A stretch of 12,235 nucleotides of DNA, taken from Nitrososphaerales archaeon TH526 (GTDB lineage: Archaea; Thermoproteota; Nitrososphaeria; Nitrososphaerales; Nitrososphaeraceae). The notes beneath the pieces were generated by a model. The model did not search any database, was not told where the DNA came from, and worked only from the letters and a program-made list of their open reading frames with translations. Made by a program: the position numbers and the translations under genes. Shown in pieces: positions 7,245 to 12,235 of the stretch. The stretch covers positions 1 through 12,235 of the forward strand of contig JAATVR010000241.1 in assembly GCA_014523665.1 (NCBI GenBank), written 5' to 3'. Numbering within the stretch: the stretch's first letter is position 1; every line of letters begins with the position of its first letter.

Positions 7245-8111
7245 TCAATCATTCTCTTCGTCATCAGCATCAGCATCGCTATCAGCACCATTATCATTAT
7301 CTGACGCTGAAGTACTGCCATTCGTGGTGGTAGTCCCCGGCGAAGTGCCTATGTCGTTAGCTTTATTGGCGGGACCAAGAACGTCTGCTGAGACCGTATA
7401 CGTAGCAGCGAATGGTTCACCCTCAATATTATGCAATGAAAGTGAATTACCCGTGAAAGGAACGGATGCAGTAAAAGGACCTGAACTTCCATAATCAGGA
7501 ACAATAGAAGTTATGATAATAGAACCACTACCATCCGGTAGTGGTGTCGTAGTTAATGTCCCAAATGATTCTGGTATACTTATTTCAGATGGTGACGATG
7601 AATCGCTTACTTTGTGAAAGACTTGCATCTCTACAGGATTGCTTGCAGTAAAAGTGACCACTCCTGAATATATTCCATCATCACTTCTTAGTCGTAGAAT
7701 AGAGGCACTCTGGTGCTCTTCATGGCCTGGTAAAGGATCCGTCGTTGATGTAACTGTTCCCTGTTGAACAATTTTTTGAGGCGTAGTTCCTGTTCCTGAG
7801 CTGCTTCCACTCTGTATTGAATCGACAATCGGAGGAGGAGGAGGGCTACTAGCACTTGTTGTTTGTGGAGACAATGATGATGGTTGTGATGATAAGGATG
7901 GTGCTGCTGAAGTACTATCAGTATTATTACTGTTAGTACTGTTCTCTAGGGTTTGCTGTGAGAAAAGATTGCTTGATTGCATGAATCTTTCTTGTAAAGG
8001 AGCTCCTTGAGCGGCTACCTCTTGCTGCTGCAATGATATCATATACATTCCCAAGGTCGACAGGAAGCAAGCAAAAACGATGGAAATTGTTATAACGGAT
8101 TTCTTGTACAT
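7245..8111 (-). CDS. Exported thaumarchaeal His-bearing beta-domain protein with acidic tail
   Basis: The protein has 288 residues. A signal peptide lies at 1-36 (MYKKSVITISIVFACFLSTL, cleavage likely after VAAQG). Residues 40-110 are a Ser/Thr/Pro/Gln-rich spacer with a run of five prolines. Residues about 113-245 form one beta-rich domain: QQGTVTSTTDPLPGHEEHQS, GIYSGVVTFTASNPVEMQVFHK, GTLTTTPLPDGSGSIIITSI, FTGNSLSLHNIEGEPFAATYTV. His130, His133, His166 and His227 lie in loops or strands and could form a metal site, although no classical copper motif is present. The tail 250-288 is Thr-rich, then strongly acidic (DSDADADDEEND). I believe similar domains occur in exported proteins of soil thaumarchaea, without assigned function. 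A TATA-like element lies 27 bases upstream of the ATG at 8111, indicating a leaderless transcript. Confidence 0.7.
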   Translation of the reverse strand: MYKKSVITISIVFACFLSTLGMYMISLQQQEVAAQGAPLQERFMQSSNLFSQQTLENSTNSNNTDSTSAAPSLSSQPSSLSPQTTSASSPPPPPIVDSIQSGSSSGTGTTPQKIVQQGTVTSTTDPLPGHEEHQSASILRLRSDDGIYSGVVTFTASNPVEMQVFHKVSDSSSPSEISIPESFGTLTTTPLPDGSGSIIITSIVPDYGSSGPFTASVPFTGNSLSLHNIEGEPFAATYTVSADVLGPANKANDIGTSPGTTTTNGSTSASDNDNGADSDADADDEEND

Positions 8112-8134
8112 TATTAGAGATACGATGAACTTGG

Positions 8135-8142
8135 ATTTATTC
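8135..8142 (-). promoter_or_regulatory. TATA box of the 7245-8111 gene
   Basis: GAATAAAT on the minus strand is centred about 27 bases before the ATG at 8111, consistent with transcription starting at or next to the start codon. Confidence 0.5.
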
Positions 8143-8361
8143 TTTTTTCCTTGTTAGGGCATTTAACACTAGAATTTTAAAAATTAGGATACTCTAAGCT
8201 ATAAAAATTGATAAATTTTGTCATACCCTTCGAAACAAATCCAACGGCTGCTGTTAGACGGGCTAGTTAAATATTTCATAAGTAAACCAATGAATATACA
8301 CACTTACTTAAACCAAGTATCTATGCTTCTGCAATCTGTTTTTTATCATTACGGTTATTCA

Positions 8362-8532
8362 TTAGTATTTCTTGTACTTCCTAACTTCCTGGATCGCTTC
8401 ACTTATATACATTCTGATTTCATCGGCTGTCAACTCCAAGTTTAAGGCACTCTGCTCATCCAATAAATCAGCATTTTCCTTTATTATCTGGCTGACTTTT
8501 TCTTCTGTTTGTTTTATAATTATGTCTAGCAT
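8362..8532 (-). CDS. Small helical acidic protein, 56 residues
   Basis: An ATG at 8532 is preceded by a perfect Shine-Dalgarno (AGGAGG, 8538-8543) with a 5-base spacer, which is exceptional in this window and strong support that it is translated. The product begins MLDIIIKQTEEKVSQIIKEN, continues ADLLDEQSALNLELTADEIR and ends YKKY. It is charged, predicted almost fully helical, and without cysteine or membrane segment. It reads as a small coiled-coil or helix-hairpin adaptor; no family is recognised. It starts 9 bases after the stop of the upstream small gene (8542-8777), so the two form a tight operon under the promoter near 8810. A 13-codon frame beginning in the overlapping TAATG follows its stop, too short to call. 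The overlapping plus-strand frame here is a shadow. Confidence 0.7.
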   Translation of the reverse strand: MLDIIIKQTEEKVSQIIKENADLLDEQSALNLELTADEIRMYISEAIQEVRKYKKY

Positions 8533-8537
8533 TAGAG

Positions 8538-8543
8538 CCTCCT
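8538..8543 (-). promoter_or_regulatory. Perfect Shine-Dalgarno AGGAGG
   Basis: AGGAGG lies five bases before the ATG at 8532 and overlaps the stop codon (8542-8544) of the upstream small frame. It decides the start of the 56-residue gene and implies re-initiation or coupled translation. Confidence 0.75.
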
Positions 8544-8777
8544 AATGCTGATTTGTTCTACTTTTTTTGATATGAATTATCGCTGTTCGTGCTTCGTTAA
8601 TTGCGCTAATCCATTTTTGGAGATTGATGATACATAAACCACCTTTCGGACTTAGAGAGTAAATACAATAACCGTATATGTATTCTTACCTATTGAACTA
8701 ACTTCAACAGCAGACCATAACATCAAGCCTTCTACAGTATTCCGTTGAACAAACTTGAGCCGTTGTACTATTTTCAT
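8542..8777 (-). pseudogene. Small protein of about 77 residues with a frame break at an AG repeat
   Basis: From the ATG at 8777 the frame reads MKIVQRLKFVQRNTVEGLML, WSAVEVSSIGKNTYTVIVFT, L and then meets TAA (8652-8654) after 41 codons. If the reading frame moves by two bases in the AGAGAG run at 8654-8659, it continues as SPKGGLCIINLQKWISAINE, ARTAIIHIKKSRTNQH and stops at TAG (8542-8544), directly over the Shine-Dalgarno of the next gene. The joined 77-residue product looks like one small mixed alpha/beta domain (beta strands around KNTYTVIVFTLSPKGGLCII, then a helix). Either it is a broken gene, a sequencing error of two bases, or two separate peptides. Its promoter is the shared module at 8801-8863. 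Family not recognised. Confidence 0.5.
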
Positions 8778-8800
8778 ATTTATACTCTGTGAATAATAAC

Positions 8801-8863
8801 GAAAAAATCTATAAGTACAACTAACTAATTCTTAGATTATAATATACTAATAATCTAAGAATT
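8801..8863 (-). promoter_or_regulatory. Shared promoter/operator module, copy 3, with perfect 14-bp inverted repeat
   Basis: The 17-base TATA block (8801-8817) is identical to 5845-5861 and lies 24-40 bases upstream of the ATG at 8777. Behind it is a perfect inverted repeat, AATTCTTAGATTAT (8827-8840) and ATAATCTAAGAATT (8850-8863), with a 9-base spacer. The position just upstream of the TATA box suits an activator site, or an extended BRE-side operator. Confidence 0.6.
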
Positions 8864-9107
8864 TGAGGAATAATAAGACTAGTAATAGAAAGGACTTTCA
8901 CTGTTTGGTAATGCTATCGATTTAGAATTACTGGGTTCGGATTATTGCATGTGAAACCTAAATTTCATGAAATTGTTATTTAAATGAATATCGAATAGCA
9001 GAATAAAGTAAGTGTAAATTACTGTATACTACTAGTTATCAAGGAATTTAGCTATTCTTTTTTGACATAGTTTTGATATCATGAATGTCTTAAAAATTAG
9101 CAGAAAA
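8864..9107. other. Intergenic region downstream of HtrA
   Basis: I see no gene on either strand. It holds the probable HtrA terminator at the right end and, near 8885-8945, sequence loosely similar to 5920-5960 (the outer part of the shared promoter module). Confidence 0.4.
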
Positions 9108-9108
9108 T
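9092..9108 (-). terminator. U-rich terminator after HtrA
   Basis: Immediately after the TGA at 9108-9110 the minus strand reads GATTTTCTGCTAATTTTT, two T-tracts without a hairpin, as expected for archaeal termination. Confidence 0.45.
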
Positions 9109-10409
9109 CAAGCTAAAGTTGATACAGAGGTTTGGTTTGCTGAAGACTTTGCAAGAGTAGCTTCCATATTCCTTATAATCCCCTCTCTAATTATCTTCAG
9201 TGTAACCGTATCTCCTACAGACTTGCTATCAATATAGTTTACTAGATCTGCTCTTTGTCTTATCTGCTTATCGTCTACTCCTATAATCACATCTGCATCT
9301 GAATTAATATCAATTTTGTCATGCACTATACCAAATAGATTTGCAAGTACACTAATTCTGTTGTCAGCATTGCCCGTGCTTATTCCAGCAATATCTGCGG
9401 GACTTCCTGGTGAGACAGCATATACGATGGAGCCTCTAGCCTCACTTAGGCCAATATTTTTTGCAATGTAGGGAGTAACATCTATTACATCAATACCCAG
9501 CCATGCATGTTGATATGTTCCATTAGAAATTAATTCAGGAACAATCCTTGCGATCTTATTTGAAGGTATGGCAAAGTTTATGAAACCAATAGGAGCTGTT
9601 GGATCGTTTGGATTATTATAACCAAGTGTAGTAATACCTACCACCCTACCTTCTAAATTTAAAAGCGGTCCACCTGAATTTCCATGGGTAATAGGCACAT
9701 CTATTTGAATCAACCCGCTATTATAAACACCCCTAGCTAAATCAGGGAATATTCCGTTTAATTGGCTTACTATGCCTTCAGTCAAAGTGCCACTAAAAAT
9801 ACCAACGGGATTTCCTATAGCGACTACCTGCTGACCTACATTAAGTGCAGAGGATGATCCTAGCTCTAATGGCACCAATTTTTCACTGAACAAAGCAGTA
9901 GGATCAATTTGCAGGACGGCTAAATCCGATAATGGATCTTTTCCCACAAGGGTGGCAGAATAACTGTTGCCATTAAGAAATTTTACATCAGCTGATGTCC
10001 CACCTTCTAATACATGATAATTGGTCACAATGTGTCCGTCTCTATCGTAGACAAAGCCAGATCCAAATCCCAGAGGAACGTCAACAGAACCATGAAATAG
10101 AGAAGATCTGTTGTCACCATTATCATTATCAGCTGGATCAATGAATCTAGGATCCACATTGGTTGTTATTGAGACGACAGACTGTACCGTTGTGTTGTAA
10201 AGCTCTGATAGTAGCGTGTCCTGGGAAGTTAAATTACCGCTAGTACTCATCAATGCATTAGCAAATGTACCTGAAACCGAAGATGAGCTTATTGAAGGGT
10301 AAGAAGATAACGATGATATGGACAAGGATGACAGCAATATTAAAAATACACATGATTTACTATCTATCTGGCTATAGAGCTGAGAGAAGAATCTAAACTC
10401 ACTATTCAA
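9108..10409 (-). CDS. HtrA/DegP-type exported serine protease with PDZ domain
   Basis: The protein has 433 residues. HtrA enzymes degrade or refold damaged proteins outside the cytoplasm using a trypsin-fold domain controlled by a PDZ domain. A signal peptide is seen at about 19-50 (CVFLILLSSLSIS). The trypsin-like domain runs about 66-298: GSGFVYDRDGHIVTNYHVLE gives His132, KDPLSDLAVLQ gives Asp162, and THGNSGGPLLN gives Ser245, so the triad is complete. The PDZ domain is about 301-415 (HAWLGIDVIDVTPYIAKNIG to TVTLKIIREG); between SPADIAG and DVIIGVDDKQ there is an insertion of roughly 30 residues compared with usual HtrA PDZ domains. There is one PDZ domain, so the class is DegS/HtrA2-like in layout. 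The start is a TTG at 10409, directly after an in-frame TAG, with no earlier ATG available. The surrounding exported proteins suggest a role in surface protein quality control (inference). Confidence 0.93.
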   Translation of the reverse strand: MNSEFRFFSQLYSQIDSKSCVFLILLSSLSISSLSSYPSISSSSVSGTFANALMSTSGNLTSQDTLLSELYNTTVQSVVSITTNVDPRFIDPADNDNGDNRSSLFHGSVDVPLGFGSGFVYDRDGHIVTNYHVLEGGTSADVKFLNGNSYSATLVGKDPLSDLAVLQIDPTALFSEKLVPLELGSSSALNVGQQVVAIGNPVGIFSGTLTEGIVSQLNGIFPDLARGVYNSGLIQIDVPITHGNSGGPLLNLEGRVVGITTLGYNNPNDPTAPIGFINFAIPSNKIARIVPELISNGTYQHAWLGIDVIDVTPYIAKNIGLSEARGSIVYAVSPGSPADIAGISTGNADNRISVLANLFGIVHDKIDINSDADVIIGVDDKQIRQRADLVNYIDSKSVGDTVTLKIIREGIIRNMEATLAKSSANQTSVSTLA

Positions 10410-10541
10410 CTACAAAAATAATGTTGTACAGACAGGTCTAAAAATGTTCTCTGTAATTGGTAGTCATCATAATAATTTATAATTGTATGCGGCCTCACTT
10501 CCGTATTAAATAGCAATTGATTTCTAAAATCCTAAGAGAAG

Positions 10542-10977
10542 ATGTTTAAAACTCCGATAGCAAAGCAAAGATAAATGCAAACGATTCCAATAGTGATCGT
10601 GTATTAACCTATAAAATTGTGGCTTTAACTGGCGAAGCCATAGAATTGCATAAATCAGGACTACATGAAGAGTGGCTTTAACTGGCGAAGCCATAGAATT
10701 GCATAAATCAGGACTACATGAAGAATCTATAGAGAATGCTGACGAAGCTTTAGAGTTATTGCATTACGTAGTGCATCCTAATTATTTGCCTAAAATGCAA
10801 GCAAAGTACGAAGTAATAGTATTAAATATAATATGAATGACTCTGCTTCAGTTAGAACAGCCTGGCGAAGCCATGGATTATTTTGAGTCTCGACTTGAAA
10901 ACCAAGCCTATTCAGAGGGCAGCGTCACAGATAACGACTATTACAGATTAAGTGATACTCTTGAGAAGGTTTCTTAA
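10542..10977 (+). pseudogene. Decayed small TPR-like protein gene
   Basis: Three pieces line up as one gene. The ATG at 10542 (MFKT) would join the frame NSDSKAKINANDSNSDRVLT, YKIVALTGEAIELHKSGLHE if one A were added to its AAAA run. A 53-base tandem duplication (10619-10724) then shifts the frame, so translation from upstream ends at TAA 10679-10681. In the frame of the second repeat copy, reading resumes from a GTG at 10672 (ALTGEAIELHKSGLHEESIE, NADEALELLHYVVHPNYLPK) to TGA 10834-10836. After this single stop the same frame continues with an ATG at 10837 (TLLQLEQPGEAMDYFESRLE, NQAYSEGSVTDNDYYRLSDT) to TAA 10975-10977. The LTGEAIELHKSGLHEESIENADEAL stretch resembles a tetratricopeptide repeat helix pair. 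The parts 10672-10836 (54 residues) and 10837-10977 (46 residues) could be expressed separately; I consider decay more likely. Confidence 0.5.
10619..10724 (+). repeat. Perfect tandem duplication, 2 x 53 bp
   Basis: Bases 10619-10671 and 10672-10724 are identical (starting GTGGCTTTAACTGGCGAAGC). The unit is not a multiple of three and breaks the TPR-like reading frame. A 13-base part (CTGGCGAAGCCAT) occurs a third time at 10863-10875, in the equivalent codon phase (GEAI versus GEAM). Confidence 0.9.
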
Positions 10978-11150
10978 ACGACTACTTTACAACATTACGT
11001 AGTTCGAACTTCGTCAATCCCTTCCTTCCATAACTTTTTTTCTAATTTCTTTAAGAATCATACATCAATGCATTATTAAACTTGATGAGAATTTACTTAA
11101 ACTCATAAATATACTGTTCTACAATCAAAGATAGTTATGGATAATAATTA
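10978..11150. other. Intergenic region after the TPR-like remnant
   Basis: AT-rich, with no start-bearing gene. On the minus strand 10995-11051 reads KKLEKKLWKEGIDEVRTT before a stop, without a start codon, which faintly resembles the KWISAINEARTAI part of the small gene at 8542-8777. A TATA-like element (GTATATTTATGAG on the minus strand) lies near 11105-11117. Confidence 0.3.
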
Positions 11151-11975
11151 CTAGAAACGAACTACTGGTTCATCTTCCTCTTGATCCTCTTTTGGAGTCG
11201 GCGGTGATGGTGTTGTTGTCTGTTCTTGATTTATCTTAAATGAAGAGACAATGGAGTCTACTATATTATCTTGAAAGCTGGCCGAATTTGAGACGGGCGT
11301 AGTAAATAGGAGAATATAACCAATATTATTTTCATCATCGCTCATGTTGGCAGTACTAGTCGTAAAAGCTAAACCATCATCAGTTCCATTATTGAAACTA
11401 AACATAATATAATTTGAGGCATAACCCTTTGGTAAGGTAAAATTGCCTATCCTTTCTATGGTAAATCCATCATATGACTGTCTCAAAAGCTCTAGAATGG
11501 AATTTGTGTATTCCCGTAATTGTTGTGACGGTTGTTGTTCTTGTTGTTGTTCTTGTTGTTGTTCTATATTTCTGTCTATAAATACACTAATCAAACCATC
11601 TGGCAGACGGAAAAACACAGATTCACCGGCTTCTTCTATCTGAGCATTAGAAGGATACTGTAAACCAAAGCCTAATTCCGTATTATTATACTGTAAAGAA
11701 TCAGAGAATTGGATTGAAGATTGAACTGTTCTTACAACAGCAGTAGCAGTAGCAGTAGCAGTAGCAGTAGCAATCTCTTCACCTGAACCAATAATTTGTT
11801 TTGCCATTGCTTCCTGAGCTATGGAAAGGAGGACATTGGCCGGCGTCATTATAAGCAGAGTCTCTGAAAGAAAATAAGATGACGATAATAAAATTCCAGA
11901 GAATACAATGCCGAAAAACAGAAATACTATAAAGTCCGCTCTATACGGAATGTTGTGACATTCATGTTTCATCAT
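11151..11975 (-). CDS. Exported PsbP/Mog1-like fold protein
   Basis: The protein has 274 residues. A hydrophobic segment at about 13-33 (ADFIVFLFFGIVFSGILLSS) is the signal peptide or anchor; a second hydrophobic patch ends near 55. Residues 69-80 are an Ala/Thr dipeptide run encoded by a hexanucleotide repeat. The folded domain spans about 95-249: YNNTELGFGLQYPSNAQIEE, SVFFRLPDGLISVFIDRN, LREYTNSILELLRQSYDGFT, LPKGYASNYIMFSF, NIGYILLFTTPVSNSASFQD, and the closing helix VDSIVSSFKI. This order is that of PsbP-like (Mog1/PsbP fold) proteins, widespread as exported proteins of unknown role in thaumarchaea. A Gln/Glu run (138-148) interrupts an early loop, and the tail is acidic and Pro/Thr-rich. 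The start could be either ATG of MMK. It is monocistronic; the neighbours on both sides are remnants or cut by the edge. Confidence 0.75.
   Translation of the reverse strand: MMKHECHNIPYRADFIVFLFFGIVFSGILLSSSYFLSETLLIMTPANVLLSIAQEAMAKQIIGSGEEIATATATATATAVVRTVQSSIQFSDSLQYNNTELGFGLQYPSNAQIEEAGESVFFRLPDGLISVFIDRNIEQQQEQQQEQQPSQQLREYTNSILELLRQSYDGFTIERIGNFTLPKGYASNYIMFSFNNGTDDGLAFTTSTANMSDDENNIGYILLFTTPVSNSASFQDNIVDSIVSSFKINQEQTTTPSPPTPKEDQEEDEPVVRF
11531..11565. repeat. 12-bp repeat coding for a Gln/Glu run
   Basis: About three in-frame copies of a TTGTTGTTGTTC-type unit encode QQQEQQQEQQ in the PsbP-like protein. The unit length is a multiple of three, so copy changes would alter loop length without breaking the frame. 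Confidence 0.75.
11741..11772. repeat. Hexanucleotide microsatellite (CAGTAG)5
   Basis: Five perfect CAGTAG units plus CA lie inside the PsbP-like gene and encode the Ala-Thr run just after its membrane-proximal region. In-frame copy changes would lengthen or shorten the linker between membrane and folded domain. Confidence 0.9.
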
Positions 11976-12090
11976 AGTATAATACCTTGTTCTTACTCTT
12001 ACATACTAATGCAAACTATTAAGGTGTTTTATAATCGCTAGTTGAAAGATCCAGAATCAATTTAGTAATTATCTTAATTCACTGATTATA

Positions 12091-12235
12091 TCATACTTGA
12101 AACTGTCCGCCAGGTGTCCATCTGCATATTGTAGGAAGATCCACGGGTGGTATTGGAGTGGTTGAACTACTAGTTTCATCAGGTGGCTCAAAGAACTGAA
12201 CACCATAAATCATTTGTTCAATTATTAATAAATAA
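12091..12235 (-). CDS. C-terminal end of an unidentified gene, cut by right edge
   Basis: A frame open from the window edge reads YLLIIEQMIYGVQFFEPPDE, TSSSTTPIPPVDLPTICRWT and PGGQFQV, ending at TGA 12091-12093. The Ser/Thr/Pro stretch followed by a compact CRWTPGGQFQV end resembles a linker and terminal motif of an exported thaumarchaeal protein. An ATG at 12218 could instead start a 40-48-residue peptide, but the open frame up to the edge favours a longer gene. Function unknown. Confidence 0.4.
   Translation of the reverse strand, partial: YLLIIEQMIYGVQFFEPPDETSSSTTPIPPVDLPTICRWTPGGQFQV

Noticed and set aside
8321..8361. 13-codon frame beginning at the TAATG overlap after the 56-residue gene
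   Set aside because: Too short and ends quickly without a recognisable continuation; it may be chance.
8218..8445. Plus-strand frame of 75 codons
   Set aside because: It overlaps the end of the minus-strand 56-residue gene, which has a perfect ribosome site, and it has no promoter or ribosome site of its own.
10619..10724. Possible CRISPR-like or satellite array
   Set aside because: There are only two directly abutting copies with no spacers, and the unit is coding sequence of the TPR-like remnant, so it is a simple tandem duplication.

Overview
The window looks like a piece of an AT-rich genome from an ammonia-oxidising archaeon of the Thaumarchaeota (Nitrososphaera/Nitrosocosmicus-like soil lineage). 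This is an inference from gene content. Supporting signs are a typical thaumarchaeal ArnR1-like winged-helix regulator at the left edge, a decayed thaumarchaeal-type transposase with an rve (DDE) core, a cupredoxin-like exported protein, many Asn/Ser/Thr-rich exported proteins, and TATA boxes about 25 bases upstream of start codons, which suggests leaderless archaeal mRNAs. No rRNA, tRNA or CRISPR array was seen.

Layout, left to right. Positions 1-191 hold a 3'-truncated winged-helix regulator (minus strand). Positions 477-851 hold a dead transposase. Positions 878-1670 hold an exported cupredoxin-fold protein (minus) whose reading frame is broken at a run of five C. A micro-ORF (1792-1872, minus) diverges from an orphan winged-helix/Cys-motif protein (2018-2794, plus). 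A two-gene plus-strand unit follows (3011/3053-3412 and 3399-4991): a small exported protein overlapping a large membrane-anchored protein with a CBM9/DOMON-like ectodomain and a cytoplasmic tail.

From 5231 leftward-pointing genes dominate: a two-helix membrane protein (5231-5824), three exported low-complexity or beta-rich proteins (5976-6572, 6678-7199, 7245-8111), a compact operon of two tiny genes (8362-8532 and 8542-8777), an HtrA/DegP-type serine protease with a PDZ domain (9108-10409), a PsbP/Mog1-like exported protein (11151-11975) and the C-terminal end of another gene (12091-12235). Between HtrA and the PsbP-like gene is a decayed, TPR-like plus-strand gene that carries a perfect 53-bp tandem duplication.

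As a whole this is a cell-surface region: most intact genes encode exported or membrane proteins, and the HtrA protease could act in quality control of these secreted products (inference). The less ordinary signals are a near-identical promoter block with a nearby inverted repeat upstream of three minus-strand units (1792-1872, 5231-5824, 8362-8777), two hidden small genes with a perfect Shine-Dalgarno between them, a cupredoxin fold that has lost most copper ligands, and several frame breaks that sit in short repeats. Those breaks may be real decay or sequencing error.
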